Part shown: piece after piece, positions 37,440 through 48,346 of the stretch
Layout: each line of letters starts with the position of its first letter
Numbering within the stretch: the first letter of the stretch is position 1
DNA from: Paucimonas lemoignei
Lineage (GTDB): Bacteria; Pseudomonadota; Gammaproteobacteria; Pseudomonadales; Pseudomonadaceae
Direction of reading: 5' to 3'
Assembly (NCBI GenBank): GCA_900475325.1
Contig: LS483371.1
Span: 4,990,001-5,054,000, forward strand
Length of the DNA stretch: 64,000 nucleotides
Notes under the pieces: generated by a model
Databases searched by the model: none
Told to the model about the DNA's origin: nothing
What the model saw: only the letters and a program-made list of their open reading frames with translations
Made by a program: the position numbers and the translations under genes

Positions 37440-40409
37440 ATGACGCCCCACATGTCCAAAGGATTGATACGCGCCGCTTGTACCTTGCTGATCGTCTTCG
37501 GACTCTATAGCGTGCTGGGCTTCCTGATTTTGCCCGGCGTTGGTTTGCGCATTGCCAACCAGCAACTGGCCAATTATTCGACGGTCCCGGCCAAGCTGGA
37601 GCGGATCGAGCTCAATCCGTACAGCCTTGAGTTGACGCTGTTTGGCCTGAATATCGGCACGCCGGGCAAGGAGCAGGTCGCTTTCGAGAAGCTCTACGCC
37701 AATCTTCAGATCGACAGCCTCTGGACGCGTGCGCTGCACCTGGACGCCGTGGAACTGGTCAAGCCCAAGACCGAGCTGCTGTTCAGCAAAGACGGCACAT
37801 TGAACCTGACTCAGTTATTCAAGCTGCCCGCCAGCGAACCCGCTCCCAAGGACGAGCCAGCCAGCAAACCTTTCCCGCTGCGCATCGGCGAAATCAAGCT
37901 GGTTGACGGCAATGTTCACTTTCAGGATCTACGTCCCAGCGAACCCATCGAGTTTCTCTACGACAAGCTGAACTTCGAGCTGAAAAACCTCAGCACGCTG
38001 CCCGAAGACAACGCCGACATGACTTTGGTCGCGGCTGGCCCTGATGGCGGGAAAATTGATTGGGTCGGCCGGATCAGCCTGATTCCGATCACCTCCGAAG
38101 GCACCCTCAAGGTCACCGACAGCAAGATGAAGGTGTGGTGGCCCTATGTCCGTGACGCCCTGCCCCTGGCGCTGCAGGACGGGATTCTGAATTTCAGCAC
38201 CGCTTACTCGCTCAACCTGTCCAAAGAAACCGAACTCAAGCTGACCAACACAGCCTTGAGCATCGCGCCGTTTGCCATCAATACCGCTGACGGTCGGCCA
38301 CTGGTTCGACTGCAACGTCTGGATGTGACGGATACCTCCATCGACCTGGCTAAACAATTGGTCACCGTCGGCAAGGTTCGCAGCAACAAGCTGGAAACCT
38401 GGGCGGCACTTGAAGCGGATGGGCAACTGGACTGGCAAAAACTGTTCGCCAGCCAGCCCGGCAAATCAGCCAATAAGACCGCACCCAAACCAGCTGTCGA
38501 TGAAAAGGCGCCACAAACGCCTGCCCAGACCCAGGCCGCCGCCAAGCCACCGGCTGACTCCAAGCCTTGGCAGGTGATCGTCAAGGATGTGCAACTGCGC
38601 GACTATCAGGTCCACCTTGCAGACCGCTCCCAGAAGGATCCTGTGGAGCTGGACGTCGGCCCGCTGAATGTCGACATGCAGAACTTTGACAGCCTGAACA
38701 AATCACCTTTCACCCTGAAGCTGGATTCAGGGGTCGGCAAACAAGGCAAGCTGACTGCTGCCGGCGAGGTCAACCTGAGCCCGGTCAGCGCCAAGTTGCA
38801 AGTCACCACCAAAGATATCGATCTGCGGGTGGCCCAGGCTTACATCAGCCCGTTCATTCGCCTGGAGCTGCGCAGCGGCATGCTCGGCAGTGACCTTGCC
38901 GTCAATCTTAAAGGCACCGAGCCTCTGGCCTTTACGGTCAACGGCAAGGCCCAGGTCGAGCAATTGCACACGCTCGACACGCTCAAGCAGCGTGATTTCC
39001 TCAAATGGGAAAAGCTGACACTTGAAGGCCTCAATTACGAACACGGCGATGCGCTGACCATCGCCAAGGTCAACCTTGAGCAGCCGTATGCGCGGTTCAT
39101 GATCAACCCCGATCGCACCACCAACATCGATGACCTGCTGATCCCGCAGCCTGCCGATAAAACACCTGCGGCCAAGGCCGAAGCCCGTGCCAGCAATGCC
39201 AAACCGCTGGGCATCCGTGTCGGTGAAGTGAATATCAACAATGGCTCGGCCAACTTTGCCGACTTCAGCCTGACCCCTAACTTTGGCACCGCCATTCAAC
39301 AACTCAATGGCCGTATTGGGACACTGGACAATCGTCAGTCAAACCCTGCCACGGTCAATATCGACGGCAAGGTCGACCGCTATGCCCCAGTCACCATCAA
39401 GGGCAGCCTGAACCCGTTCGATCCGATGGCGGCGCTGGACATCGCCACCAGCTTCAAGCGCGTCGAACTGACCAACCTGACGCCCTATTCCGGCAAGTTC
39501 GCTGGCTATCGGATTCGCAAAGGTCGGCTCAACCTCGACCTGCATTACCTGATTACCAAAGGCCAGCTAAAGGCTGAAAACAAGGTAGTGGTGGAGCAAC
39601 TGGAACTGGGCGAAAAAGTGGACAGCCCTGATGCTGTCGACTTGCCGCTGAAGCTGGCAATCGCGTTGCTGAAAGACACAAATGGAAAAATCTCCATTGA
39701 GCTGCCAGTTACTGGCGACCTGAACAACCCACAATTCAGCGTCATGCCGATTGTCTGGCAAACCTTGCGTAACCTGGTGGTGCGCGCTGCGGCGGCGCCC
39801 TTCAAGTTCATAGGTGGGCTGGCCCGCGGTGGGGGCTCTGAGGACCTCAGCAGCGTGAAGTTCGCCCCTGGCGCGAGTGAGTTGAGTGCCGAGACACAAA
39901 AAGCCCTGGACACGCTCTCTGCTGCCCTCAAGGAGCGTCCGACCCTGCGCCTGGAGATTGAAGGCACCAGCGCCGCCAGCAGCGATGGTCCGCTGATCGC
40001 CAAGGAACGACTGGAGCGCGAATACCAGTACAACTACTACAAGATTCTCCAGCGCCGAGGGGACAAGGTCCCGGCACGTGCCGCGCTGGTGGAAGTGCCT
40101 GACAGTGAAAAAGGCCCGATGCTTGAGGGCATCTATCGCGCACGCTTGAAGAAACAACCCCCGGCGCAGTGGGCGGACCTCGGTAAAGAGGAGCGCTCGA
40201 ACAAAATGCGCGATGAGATTCTGCAATTCTGGAGTGGCAACGAAGTGCTGTTGCGTGAACTGGGGCAGAGCCGAGCCAGCAGCATCAAGGATTACCTTGT
40301 CGACCACGGCAAGCTTGAAGATCAGCGCGTCTATTTTGTCGATGCCCGCTTGGGTCAGGCTGAAAAAGATGGCAGCGTGATAAGCCCTCTGCATCTTGAT
40401 AGCGAGTAA
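37440..40409 (+). CDS. large envelope protein with DUF748 (AsmA-like) repeats
   Basis: A 989-residue protein with one N-terminal membrane helix (residues about 9-35) and a long periplasmic part of DUF748 repeats, first recognisable at NPYSLELTLFGLNIGTPG. A Pro/Ala/Lys linker lies near residues 340-375. Near residues 800-840, VKFAPGASELSAETQKALDT resembles the start of an OmpA-type peptidoglycan-binding domain. DUF748 proteins belong to the AsmA/TamB-like superfamily, some of which shuttle phospholipids between membranes; a lipid-transport role here is inference. An alternative ATG is at 37452. The DUF2845 gene follows after four bases. Confidence 0.86.
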   Translation: MTPHMSKGLIRAACTLLIVFGLYSVLGFLILPGVGLRIANQQLANYSTVPAKLERIELNPYSLELTLFGLNIGTPGKEQVAFEKLYANLQIDSLWTRALHLDAVELVKPKTELLFSKDGTLNLTQLFKLPASEPAPKDEPASKPFPLRIGEIKLVDGNVHFQDLRPSEPIEFLYDKLNFELKNLSTLPEDNADMTLVAAGPDGGKIDWVGRISLIPITSEGTLKVTDSKMKVWWPYVRDALPLALQDGILNFSTAYSLNLSKETELKLTNTALSIAPFAINTADGRPLVRLQRLDVTDTSIDLAKQLVTVGKVRSNKLETWAALEADGQLDWQKLFASQPGKSANKTAPKPAVDEKAPQTPAQTQAAAKPPADSKPWQVIVKDVQLRDYQVHLADRSQKDPVELDVGPLNVDMQNFDSLNKSPFTLKLDSGVGKQGKLTAAGEVNLSPVSAKLQVTTKDIDLRVAQAYISPFIRLELRSGMLGSDLAVNLKGTEPLAFTVNGKAQVEQLHTLDTLKQRDFLKWEKLTLEGLNYEHGDALTIAKVNLEQPYARFMINPDRTTNIDDLLIPQPADKTPAAKAEARASNAKPLGIRVGEVNINNGSANFADFSLTPNFGTAIQQLNGRIGTLDNRQSNPATVNIDGKVDRYAPVTIKGSLNPFDPMAALDIATSFKRVELTNLTPYSGKFAGYRIRKGRLNLDLHYLITKGQLKAENKVVVEQLELGEKVDSPDAVDLPLKLAIALLKDTNGKISIELPVTGDLNNPQFSVMPIVWQTLRNLVVRAAAAPFKFIGGLARGGGSEDLSSVKFAPGASELSAETQKALDTLSAALKERPTLRLEIEGTSAASSDGPLIAKERLEREYQYNYYKILQRRGDKVPARAALVEVPDSEKGPMLEGIYRARLKKQPPAQWADLGKEERSNKMRDEILQFWSGNEVLLRELGQSRASSIKDYLVDHGKLEDQRVYFVDARLGQAEKDGSVISPLHLDSE

Positions 40410-40413
40410 CCCT

Positions 40414-40725
40414 ATGCGAGTGCGTTTGCTTCTGTGCCTGAGCCTGAGCCTGGCGACCCTTTGCAGCACCGCTGGGGCGGCCACATTGCGCTGCGGCAGC
40501 CAATTAATCAGCGATGGCGACCGGGCGTTCGAGGTCCAGCAAAAGTGCGGTCGGCCGGTCAGCCAGGAAGTGATTGGCTCGAAGGAAACCTTCAGTGGTG
40601 ACTATCGAAGATCCGAGCAGGTGCGCATAGAAGAGTGGATCTACGGCCCGGACAATGGCATGTACCAATACCTTCGGTTTGAAGGCGGTCGGCTGGTGAG
40701 GATTGATAGTCAGCGGGGTCGGTGA
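40414..40725 (+). CDS. secreted DUF2845 protein
   Basis: A 103-residue protein with a signal peptide (LLLCLSLSLATLCSTAGA, cleavage near residue 22) and a DUF2845 domain: LRCGSQLISDGDRAFEVQQK, then CGRPVSQE. The two cysteines in the mature part probably form a disulfide. Function unknown. It starts four bases after the DUF748 gene, so the two are almost certainly co-transcribed, and a joint envelope role is plausible. A REPIN and a terminator follow. Confidence 0.86.
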   Translation: MRVRLLLCLSLSLATLCSTAGAATLRCGSQLISDGDRAFEVQQKCGRPVSQEVIGSKETFSGDYRRSEQVRIEEWIYGPDNGMYQYLRFEGGRLVRIDSQRGR

Positions 40726-40734
40726 GTGCTCCCT

Positions 40735-40804
40735 GTAGGAGCTGCCGCAGGCTGCGAATGGCGTCATCAGGCACACCGCTTTCGCAGCCTGCGGTAGCTC
40801 CTAC
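40735..40804. repeat. REPIN, GTAGGAGCTGCC family
   Basis: Arms GTAGGAGCTGCCGCAGGCTG and CAGCCTGCGGTAGCTCCTAC (one mismatch), immediately after the DUF2845 stop. Confidence 0.91.
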
Positions 40805-40823
40805 AAATATGATCCCTCCATAG

Positions 40824-40854
40824 AAAAAGCCCCGACGTTTCCGCCGGGGCTTTT
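40824..40854. terminator. bidirectional terminator
   Basis: AAAAAGCCCC pairs with GGGGCTTTT across a 12-base loop, giving T-tracts on both strands. It can end the DUF748-DUF2845 unit (plus) and the BON-domain gene (minus). Confidence 0.9.
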
Positions 40855-40954
40855 AATGGTCACGTCCCTGTGACCTTCGCATGAACCTTCCGTGAATCAG
40901 CTATACCCAAAGGGGCTCAAGCTGATTCCTCTCTCGTTCAGCGTTGAGTATTAG

Positions 40955-41308
40955 TTACTCAGCTTTCAGGCCAGCAGCCGAAACGTCTTTCACACCTTTG
41001 ATTTTCTTGGTGATCGCAACAGCTGTGTCTTTCTGAGCTTCGGTCACTTTGACCATGGAGGACAGGGAAACCACGCCTTTGTTAGTTTCAACCTTGATGT
41101 CCGAACCTGGGATGCCTTTTTCAGTCAGCAGGTCAGCTTTGACTTTAGTGGTGATCCAGGTATCAGAAGTGTCTTCTTTCACTTCTTGAGTAGTGGTGTT
41201 AGCAGCCAGCACCATTGGAGCCTGGGCAGAGGTCTGAGCAAAGGCAGCGTTGGCCATGGTCAGAGTCAGGGCAGTAGCGGTGGCAGCAGCGATAGCAAAC
41301 TTCTTCAT
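40955..41308 (-). CDS. periplasmic BON-domain protein
   Basis: A 117-residue protein with a clear signal peptide (ATATALTLTMANAAFAQT, cleavage near residue 25) and one BON domain from about residue 45 (DTWITTKVKADLLTEKGIPG) to the end (KIKGVKDVSAAGLKAE). It resembles OsmY and the domain of Kbp; such proteins bind membranes or help envelope stability under osmotic stress. Only one BON domain, so half of OsmY. Start ATG after AGGAG. It stands alone between two terminators. Confidence 0.9.
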   Translation of the reverse strand: MKKFAIAAATATALTLTMANAAFAQTSAQAPMVLAANTTTQEVKEDTSDTWITTKVKADLLTEKGIPGSDIKVETNKGVVSLSSMVKVTEAQKDTAVAITKKIKGVKDVSAAGLKAE

Positions 41309-41547
41309 ACGAGTAACTCCTGTTTTTCTCAGAATCTGCGCCAGCGAGTGGCTGCAGGGTTACTGGTATACATCGCAAGCGGTGTGCCACTTTATCGAGA
41401 CAAATAATATCTATATAAATCAACAACTTATAAATTTATCAGATTTCCGGAATCGTGCAGATTGCCCGTTCGTCTCCTGCACCGCGTGCAAGATGCATGC
41501 TTTGCCACAGGCATGAGATTCATTCGTAAGCTGTTAATTACGCTCAT
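41309..41547. other. AT-rich region upstream of the BON-domain gene
   Basis: About 240 bases between the BON gene and the pnp terminator. It is AT-rich around 41400-41440 (AATAATATCTATATAAATC), which suits a promoter. No ORF or repeat is supported. Confidence 0.4.
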
Positions 41548-41575
41548 AAAAAAAGGATCCCGAAGGATCCTTTTT
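41548..41575 (-). terminator. pnp intrinsic terminator
   Basis: AAAAAGGATCC/GGATCCTTTTT stem with a four-base loop, followed on the minus strand by seven T residues. 24 bases past the pnp stop. Confidence 0.92.
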
Positions 41576-41598
41576 CATCGCTCAACTGATCGCAGTGA

Positions 41599-43704
41599 TC
41601 AGACGCCCGATGCTTTTGCAGCGGCGACATCTTTGATCGAAAGCTTGATACGGCCGCGGTTGTCCACGTCCAGTACCAGTACTTCAACTTCCTGACCTTC
41701 TTTCAAGATGTCAGTCACTTTCTCTACACGAGCGTCGCTCAGCATGGAGATGTGAACCAGGCCGTCTTTGCCAGGGAGGATGTTCACGAATGCGCCGAAA
41801 TCGACGATACGCTCAACCTTACCGACGTAGATCTTGCCGATCTCCGCTTCAGCGGTGATACCCAGAACGCGCTGACGTGCTGCTTCAGCCGCTTCTTTGG
41901 TTTCGCCGAAAATCTTGATCGAGCCGTCATCTTCGATATCGATCGAAGCCTTGGTCTCTTCACAGATTGCACGGATGGTCGCGCCACCTTTACCGATAAC
42001 ATCACGGATTTTGTCGGTGTCGATTTTCATCGCGATCATGGTCGGAGCATTTTCCGACAGCTCGGTACGCGACTGACCAATGATCTGGTTCATCTGGCCG
42101 AGGATGTTCAGGCGCGCTTCCAGGGCTTGGCCCAGAGCGATCTCCATGATTTCTTCGGTGATGCCTTTGATCTTGATGTCCATCTGCAGCGCGGTAACAC
42201 CTTTGGAGGTACCGGCTACTTTGAAGTCCATGTCGCCCAGGTGGTCTTCGTCACCCAGGATGTCGGTCAGGATGGCGAACTTCTCGCCTTCTTTAACCAG
42301 GCCCATGGCGATGCCGGCAACAGGTGCCTTCATCGGAACGCCAGCGTCCATCAGAGCCAGCGAAGCGCCGCAGACCGAAGCCATGGAGCTGGAACCATTG
42401 GACTCGGTGATTTCCGAGACGATACGGATGGTGTACGGGAACACGTCGGCAGCAGGCAGCATGGCCTGAACGGAACGACGAGCCAGACGGCCGTGACCGA
42501 TTTCGCGACGACCAGCGCCACCCATACGACCACACTCGCCCACCGAGAACGGAGGGAAGTTGTAGTGCAGCATGAACGGGTCTTTCTTCTCGCCTTCCAG
42601 GGTGTCCAGCAGCTGTGCGTCACGGGCGGTACCCAGTGTCGCAACAACCAGTGCCTGGGTTTCACCACGGGTGAACAGTGCCGAACCGTGAGTCTTCGGC
42701 AGAACGCCGACTTCGATGTTCAGCGGGCGAACAGTGCGGGTGTCACGGCCATCGATACGTGGCTTGCCGTTAACGATGTTCTCGCGCACGGTGCGGTATT
42801 CGATTTCGCCGAAAGCAGCTTTGACTTCGCTGGAAGTCGGCTGACCTTCTTCACCGGACAGCTTGGCGACGATCTGGTCTTTCAACTCACCCAGGCGAGC
42901 ATAACGGTCGGCCTTGACGGTGATGGTGTAAGCCTGGGAAATCGCGTCGCCGAACTCGGAACGGATAGCGGCCAGCAGCGCAGTGGCTTCTGGTTTGGCT
43001 TCCCACGCCCAGGTAGGCTTGGCAGCTTCAGCAGCCAGTTCCTTGATGGCGTTGATCACGACCTGGAACTCATCGTGGGCGAACAGTACAGCGCCCAGCA
43101 TCTGGTCTTCGGTCAGCTCTTTGGCTTCCGATTCAACCATCAGTACGGCTTCCGACGTACCGGCAACTACCATGTCCAGGCTCGAAGCCTTGAGTTGCTC
43201 GTAGTTCGGGTTCAGCAGGTAGCCGGTGCTCTCGTGGAAAGCAACGCGCGCGGCGCCAATCGGGCCATCGAACGGGATGCCGGAGATCGCCAGCGCTGCC
43301 GAAGTACCGATCATCGCAGCGACGTCCGGATCGGTTTTCTTGCTGGTGGAAACGACGGTGCAGACAACCTGCACTTCGTTCATGAAGCCTTCTGGGAACA
43401 GCGGACGGATCGGACGGTCGATCAGACGCGAAGTCAGGGTTTCTTTTTCGGAAGGACGGCCTTCACGCTTGAAGAAGCCACCAGGGATCTTACCTGCAGC
43501 GTAGGTTTTTTCCTGGTAGTGCACGGAAAGTGGGAAGAAGCCTTTGCTTGGGTCTGCTGTCTTGGCGCCGACCACAGTCACGAGAACGGTGACGTCGTCG
43601 TCAACGGTGACCAATACAGCACCCGAAGCTTGACGGGCAATACGGCCAGTCTCGAGGGTTACGGTCGATTGACCGAATTGAAATTTCTTGATTACCGGGT
43701 TCAC
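41599..43704 (-). CDS. pnp: polyribonucleotide nucleotidyltransferase (PNPase)
   Basis: PNPase degrades RNA 3' to 5' by phosphorolysis and is part of the degradosome. The 701-residue product has two RNase PH domains ([15 protein letters not shown] and [19 protein letters not shown] mark them), a KH domain ([19 protein letters not shown]) and an S1 domain ([19 protein letters not shown]). The start is GTG at 43704 after AAGGTAGGAAA. It is the last gene of the rimP-nusA-infB-rbfA-truB-rpsO-pnp block, 170 bases after rpsO. E. coli pnp represses itself through an RNase III-cut leader; inverted repeats exist in 43750-43850, but I cannot show the same mechanism. Confidence 0.97.
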   Translation of the reverse strand: MNPVIKKFQFGQSTVTLETGRIARQASGAVLVTVDDDVTVLVTVVGAKTADPSKGFFPLSVHYQEKTYAAGKIPGGFFKREGRPSEKETLTSRLIDRPIRPLFPEGFMNEVQVVCTVVSTSKKTDPDVAAMIGTSAALAISGIPFDGPIGAARVAFHESTGYLLNPNYEQLKASSLDMVVAGTSEAVLMVESEAKELTEDQMLGAVLFAHDEFQVVINAIKELAAEAAKPTWAWEAKPEATALLAAIRSEFGDAISQAYTITVKADRYARLGELKDQIVAKLSGEEGQPTSSEVKAAFGEIEYRTVRENIVNGKPRIDGRDTRTVRPLNIEVGVLPKTHGSALFTRGETQALVVATLGTARDAQLLDTLEGEKKDPFMLHYNFPPFSVGECGRMGGAGRREIGHGRLARRSVQAMLPAADVFPYTIRIVSEITESNGSSSMASVCGASLALMDAGVPMKAPVAGIAMGLVKEGEKFAILTDILGDEDHLGDMDFKVAGTSKGVTALQMDIKIKGITEEIMEIALGQALEARLNILGQMNQIIGQSRTELSENAPTMIAMKIDTDKIRDVIGKGGATIRAICEETKASIDIEDDGSIKIFGETKEAAEAARQRVLGITAEAEIGKIYVGKVERIVDFGAFVNILPGKDGLVHISMLSDARVEKVTDILKEGQEVEVLVLDVDNRGRIKLSIKDVAAAKASGV

Positions 43705-43874
43705 GGTTTCCTACCTTCTTTGTGGCTCTTGGGGAACTGGTTTCTTGCGAATTCTTGGGCAGTGCGGGGAATCGGCCCCACGACAGTCCAGATACAACTA
43801 GAGGCTGGGAGCCTGCCGGACACACCGAAACCGGCGAGCCAACGACAGACAACCAACCTCTATCCGAGTCGTTA

Positions 43875-44144
43875 TTAGCGACGCAGACTCAGACGACCGA
43901 TCAGGGCGCTGTAACGGCTAACGTCCTTACCTTTCAGGTAATCCAGCAGCTTACGACGCTGGTTTACCATACGGATCAGACCACGACGCGAGTGGTGGTC
44001 CTTACCGTTGGCCTTGAAGTGGCCTTGCAGTTTGTTGATGTTGGCGGTCAGCAGTGCAACTTGCACTTCTGGCGAACCAGTATCACCAACAGCTTGCTGG
44101 TAGTCGGTTACGATCTGAGCTTTTTCTTCAACGCTGAGTGCCAT
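43875..44144 (-). CDS. rpsO: 30S ribosomal protein S15
   Basis: S15 is a primary 16S rRNA-binding protein of the 30S platform. The 89-residue product matches the family end to end ([16 protein letters not shown] to [11 protein letters not shown]), including the rRNA-contact segment [14 protein letters not shown] and [12 protein letters not shown] chose the ATG at 44144 after AAGGA. It sits between truB and pnp, the universal order, with leaders of about 150 bases on each side where autoregulation usually acts. Confidence 0.98.
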   Translation of the reverse strand: MALSVEEKAQIVTDYQQAVGDTGSPEVQVALLTANINKLQGHFKANGKDHHSRRGLIRMVNQRRKLLDYLKGKDVSRYSALIGRLSLRR

Positions 44145-44295
44145 GTGGGCAATCCTTATTTCAGGAAACCGCTCCGAAGAGACGATTTCAACAGGCCGAG
44201 AGCAAACTCTCGTATTAAAAAGGGAGGAATGACCGTGCCTGTTAACAGCCATCCTCATACCGTTCAATCAGGAAACCCTGACTGCACGGGTCCGG

Positions 44296-45213
44296 TCATT
44301 CTGACCGAATCAAGCGACGCGGCGCGATCCGCCCGTCTTCGCTTACTTCACCGATACCAATGAAGCGACCGTTGTGATCCTGCACCCGAACCATGCCGAA
44401 CTGCGGCGCGTCCGGTGCTCTTACGGGTTGACCATGCAACCAGTAAAACGAACTGTGTTCCGAAAACTGTAGCAGTGGCCAGTGCTGCAAGCCGCTGTCC
44501 GAAGGCATCAGGAATCGATCGACTGCCTCATTACCTCCTTCGGCGTGTACCGCTTCCAGCTCTTCAAGCGTGACCGTCTGGGCCAGGCTGAAAGGACCTG
44601 CCTGAGTCCGGCGCAACTGGGCAACATAAGCTCCGCAGCCCAGTTTCTCACCGATATCCTCAACCAGGGTACGTATATATGTACCTTTGGTGCAATCGAC
44701 CGAGAGGCGCGCGGTATCGGCGTCACACTCGAGCAATTCCAGGCGCGCAATAGTAACAGAACGAGGCTCGCGCTCCACCACTTCACCGGCCCTGGCCAAC
44801 TTGTAGAGTGGCTGGCCATCACGTTTGAGCGCCGAGTACATCGGAGGTATCTGACTGATTTCCCCACGAAAATGCGGGAGAGCTGCCTCGATATCGGCAC
44901 GACCAACGGTCACCGGGCGGGTCTGCAAAACTTCACCTTCGGCGTCGCCGGTGGTGGTGGTCCTGCCAAGCTGCGCCAGGGTCTCGTAGGACTTATCGGA
45001 ATCGAGCAGGTACTGCGAGAATTTGGTCGCCTCACCAAAGCACAGCGGCAGTACGCCACTGGCCAGTGGATCAAGGCTACCGGTATGCCCGGCCTTCTCT
45101 GCGTTGAGCAACCAACGCACCTTTTGCAAGGCGGCGTTGGACGTGAAGCCCAGCGGCTTGTCGAGCAGAATGATCCCGCTGACGTTGCGGCGTATGCGCT
45201 TGACCTGAGCCAC
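44296..45213 (-). CDS. truB: tRNA pseudouridine(55) synthase
   Basis: TruB makes pseudouridine 55 in the T-loop of most tRNAs. The 305-residue product has [20 protein letters not shown] and the catalytic D48 in [14 protein letters not shown], then a C-terminal PUA domain. The GTG start at 45213 lies three bases after the rbfA stop, so the two genes are probably translationally coupled. Confidence 0.96.
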   Translation of the reverse strand: MAQVKRIRRNVSGIILLDKPLGFTSNAALQKVRWLLNAEKAGHTGSLDPLASGVLPLCFGEATKFSQYLLDSDKSYETLAQLGRTTTTGDAEGEVLQTRPVTVGRADIEAALPHFRGEISQIPPMYSALKRDGQPLYKLARAGEVVEREPRSVTIARLELLECDADTARLSVDCTKGTYIRTLVEDIGEKLGCGAYVAQLRRTQAGPFSLAQTVTLEELEAVHAEGGNEAVDRFLMPSDSGLQHWPLLQFSEHSSFYWLHGQPVRAPDAPQFGMVRVQDHNGRFIGIGEVSEDGRIAPRRLIRSE

Positions 45214-45216
45214 CCT

Positions 45217-45630
45217 TTACTCCTCGGTGCTGTCTGGCTTGGCGCTTTGCGGCGCGTCAGCCGGGTGCTGACCGTCTTCGGCAACAGCACGCTCGATCAG
45301 CGCAGACAGATGAGCGCCACGCACGACGCTTTCGTCGTAGTGGAAGTGCAATTGCGGAACACTGCGCAGCTTCATTTCACGGGCCAGTTGCATACGCAGG
45401 AAACCCGCGGCGGCGTTGAGCACCTTGATGGTCTGAGCGATTTCTTCTGCGCTGTCCTGACCCATTACAGTCATGAAGATCTTGGCGTGACCCACATCGC
45501 GGCTGACATCCACCGCAGTGATGGTGACCAGGCCGACGCGCGGGTCTTTGATTTCGCGGCGGATCAGTTGGGCCAGCTCGCGCTGCATCTGATCGCCAAT
45601 GCGTTGGGTACGGCTATATTCTTTTGCCAT
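45217..45630 (-). CDS. rbfA: 30S ribosome-binding factor A
   Basis: RbfA helps 16S rRNA 5' processing and late 30S assembly and is needed at low temperature in E. coli. The 137-residue product has the KH-like fold: [19 protein letters not shown] at the start, [18 protein letters not shown], and [16 protein letters not shown] Pro/Asp/Ala tail ends it. Start ATG. It follows infB after 160 bases and precedes truB by three. Confidence 0.95.
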   Translation of the reverse strand: MAKEYSRTQRIGDQMQRELAQLIRREIKDPRVGLVTITAVDVSRDVGHAKIFMTVMGQDSAEEIAQTIKVLNAAAGFLRMQLAREMKLRSVPQLHFHYDESVVRGAHLSALIERAVAEDGQHPADAPQSAKPDSTEE

Positions 45631-45684
45631 GGTTTGCTACCTGATACTGACCGGGGACAAAACCCTCGCGGTCTGAAAGCGGCA

Positions 45685-45718
45685 AACGCCCGGCCTGACA
45701 GAAGTCGGACCGGGCGTT
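45685..45718 (-). other. hairpin between infB and rbfA
   Basis: AACGCCCGG (45685-45693) and CCGGGCGTT (45710-45718) form a nine-base stem. Only a short T-rich stretch follows on the minus strand (TGCCGCTTT), so it is not a typical terminator; it may be a processing site or an attenuator of read-through into rbfA. Confidence 0.6.
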
Positions 45719-45790
45719 GCGTGTTGAGCCCATGACAGGAACGGCGGCATTTGCATGCTTCGACCTGCCATGGCTCTTCTAGCTCGCGAC

Positions 45791-48319
45791 TTAAAGGCTG
45801 CGAGCCACTTGGACCTTCTCGAAGACTTCGATCTTGTCACCGACTTTAACGTCGTTGTAGCTCTTGACGCCGATACCGCATTCCATGCCGGCACGAACTT
45901 CGGCAGCGTCATCCTTGAAGCGGCGCAGGGATTCCAGCTCGCCTTCGAAGATAACGATGTCTTCACGCAGTACGCGGATCGGACGATTACGGTGTACGTT
46001 ACCTTCGATAACCATACAGCCAGCAATCGCGCCGAATTTCGGCGAACGGAATACATCGCGGACTTCAGCAATACCCAGGATATTCTCCCGGACGTCGCTG
46101 CCAAGCATACCGGTAAGGGCTTTCTTGACGTCTTCGATGATGTCGTAGATCACGTTGTAGTAACGCATATCCAGACCTTCCTGCTCGACGATCTTGCGAG
46201 CGCCAGCATCGGCACGCACGTTGAAGCCGAACAATACCGCGTTCGAAGCCAGCGCCAGGTTAGCGTCGCTCTCGGTGATACCACCGACACCGCCACCGAC
46301 CACACGCACTTGCACTTCGTCGTTACCCAGGCCGCCCAAGGCACCCTGCAGAGCTTCAAGCGAGCCACGGACGTCGGATTTGAGGACGATGTTAAGCGTC
46401 TTCTTCTCTTCCTGGCCCATGTTCTCGAAGATGTTTTCAAGCTTGCCAGCGTGAGCACGAGCCAATTTGACTTCGCGGAATCGGCCCTGACGGAACATGG
46501 CGACTTCACGCGCCTTTTTCTCGTCAGTCATCACGCTCATCTCGTCGCCCGCATCCGGCGTGCCGTCAAGACCCAGGATCTCGACCGGAATCGATGGACC
46601 TGCTTCCTTGATTGGCTTGCCGTTCTCGTCGAGCATGGCGCGGATACGGCCGAAGTTCGAACCGACCAGAACCATGTCGCCTTGACGCAGCGTACCGTCC
46701 TGAACCAGAACCGTTGCCACCGGGCCACGACCTTTGTCCAGACGGGACTCGACAACCACACCACGACCAGGGGCCGATGGAGTCGCCTTGAGTTCCAGTA
46801 CTTCAGCTTGAAGCAGTACGGCTTCCAGCAGATCGTCTACGCCGGTACCCATTTTCGCGGAGACCGAAACGAAAGGCGTATCGCCGCCCCACTCTTCGGA
46901 CGTCACGCCGTGAACCGACAATTCGCTACGGATGCGATCGAGATCGGCGCCCGGCTTGTCAATCTTGTTCACTGCAACCACCAGTGGAACACCGGCAGCC
47001 TTGGCGTGCTGAACAGCCTCGATGGTCTGCGGCATAACGCCGTCGTCCGCCGCGACAACCAGAATCACGATGTCAGTCGCCTTGGCACCACGAGCACGCA
47101 TCGCGGTAAACGCGGCGTGGCCCGGGGTGTCGAGGAACGTGACCATGCCGCGTTCGGTTTCAACGTGGTAAGCACCGATGTGCTGGGTGATGCCGCCGGC
47201 TTCGCCCGCTGCAACCTTGGCACGACGGATGTAGTCGAGCAGGGAAGTCTTACCGTGGTCAACGTGGCCCATTACGGTCACAACCGGTGCACGGGAGAAC
47301 GTCTCACCTTCGAACTTCAGCGATTCTGCCAGGGAGTCTTCCAGGGCGGTATCGCTGACCAGCGTAACTTTGTGGCCCAGTTCTTCAGCAACCAGTTGGG
47401 CAGTTTCCTGATCCAGTACCTGGTTGATGGTGGCTGGGGTGCCCAGCTTGAACATGAACTTGATGATCTCAGCTGCCTTGACCGACATTTGTTGTGCCAG
47501 GTCGCCGACAGAGATGGTCTCGCCAATTTTCACGTCACGAACCAGAGGACCTGTTGGGCTCTGGAAGCCGTGAGCGTTACGCTTCTTGAGCTTGGCCTTG
47601 CCACGACCGCCGCGACGGAAGCCATCGCTTTCTTCGTCGGTGGTGCGAGGCGCAACGCGTGGAGCTGGCGCTTTCTCTTTAACAGAAGCACGGTGCGGGG
47701 CGTTCTTGCGATCGCCGTCGCCGCCACGAGCATTTCTGTCGTCGCTACGTGGTTTGTCAGGGCGGCGCTGTTCGTCACGCTTGCGAGCTTCTGCCGGAGC
47801 AGGCGCTGGCGCAGCAGCTGGCGCTTCGTGCGCTGGCTGCTGAGCAGCTGGCGCCGGAGCTGCCGGAGCGGCGACCGCGTCGGAAGCAGCGTTTGCAGGA
47901 GCGGAAGGCTGGTTGCGCGCTTCTTCTTCGGCGCGACGCTTGGCTTCTTCTTCAGCCTTTTGACGTGCAGCATTTTCTACCGCACGACGCTCGTCCAGCT
48001 CACGCTTGCGCTCGGCTTCGATTTCTTCCGGGCTACGCTGTACGAATACTTTTTTCTTGCGTACTTCAACACTGATGCTTTTGCTGCCAGCAACACGCAG
48101 GGTGCTGGTAGTTTTACGCTGCAGCGTAATCTTGCGTGGTTCTTCCACTTTCGCCTTGTGGCTGCTTTTCAAGTGAGTCAGCAAGGATTGCTTCTCACCT
48201 TCAGTCACATGTTCTTCGGCGGCGGTGTGCGGCAGACCTGCCTCACGCATCTGCTGCAACAGGCGCTCTACCGGTGTTTTGACCTCATCGGCCAGTTGTT
48301 TCACCGTGACTTGCGTCAT
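45791..48319 (-). CDS. infB: translation initiation factor IF-2
   Basis: IF-2 delivers initiator tRNA-fMet to the 30S subunit and drives subunit joining. The 842-residue product has the IF2N domain, a long low-complexity Ala/Glu/Arg/Pro region (about 95-270), the GTPase domain with [16 protein letters not shown] near 350, DTPGHAAF and NKIDKP, then domains G3, C1 and C2. Start ATG. In this window the substrate tRNA gene lies in the same operon region. It lies 27 bases after nusA. Confidence 0.97.
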   Translation of the reverse strand: MTQVTVKQLADEVKTPVERLLQQMREAGLPHTAAEEHVTEGEKQSLLTHLKSSHKAKVEEPRKITLQRKTTSTLRVAGSKSISVEVRKKKVFVQRSPEEIEAERKRELDERRAVENAARQKAEEEAKRRAEEEARNQPSAPANAASDAVAAPAAPAPAAQQPAHEAPAAAPAPAPAEARKRDEQRRPDKPRSDDRNARGGDGDRKNAPHRASVKEKAPAPRVAPRTTDEESDGFRRGGRGKAKLKKRNAHGFQSPTGPLVRDVKIGETISVGDLAQQMSVKAAEIIKFMFKLGTPATINQVLDQETAQLVAEELGHKVTLVSDTALEDSLAESLKFEGETFSRAPVVTVMGHVDHGKTSLLDYIRRAKVAAGEAGGITQHIGAYHVETERGMVTFLDTPGHAAFTAMRARGAKATDIVILVVAADDGVMPQTIEAVQHAKAAGVPLVVAVNKIDKPGADLDRIRSELSVHGVTSEEWGGDTPFVSVSAKMGTGVDDLLEAVLLQAEVLELKATPSAPGRGVVVESRLDKGRGPVATVLVQDGTLRQGDMVLVGSNFGRIRAMLDENGKPIKEAGPSIPVEILGLDGTPDAGDEMSVMTDEKKAREVAMFRQGRFREVKLARAHAGKLENIFENMGQEEKKTLNIVLKSDVRGSLEALQGALGGLGNDEVQVRVVGGGVGGITESDANLALASNAVLFGFNVRADAGARKIVEQEGLDMRYYNVIYDIIEDVKKALTGMLGSDVRENILGIAEVRDVFRSPKFGAIAGCMVIEGNVHRNRPIRVLREDIVIFEGELESLRRFKDDAAEVRAGMECGIGVKSYNDVKVGDKIEVFEKVQVARSL

Positions 48320-48346
48320 GCACTTCTCTCCTCAGGCCGCGCCTAA

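Noticed and set aside
41752..43878. A 708-codon open frame antisense to pnp
   Set aside because: A shadow of PNPase; composition rich in Arg/Gly/Asp/His without a fold.
45755..48346. An 863-codon open frame antisense to infB
   Set aside because: Same effect: the reading mirrors IF-2 codons, has no ribosome site and no domain.
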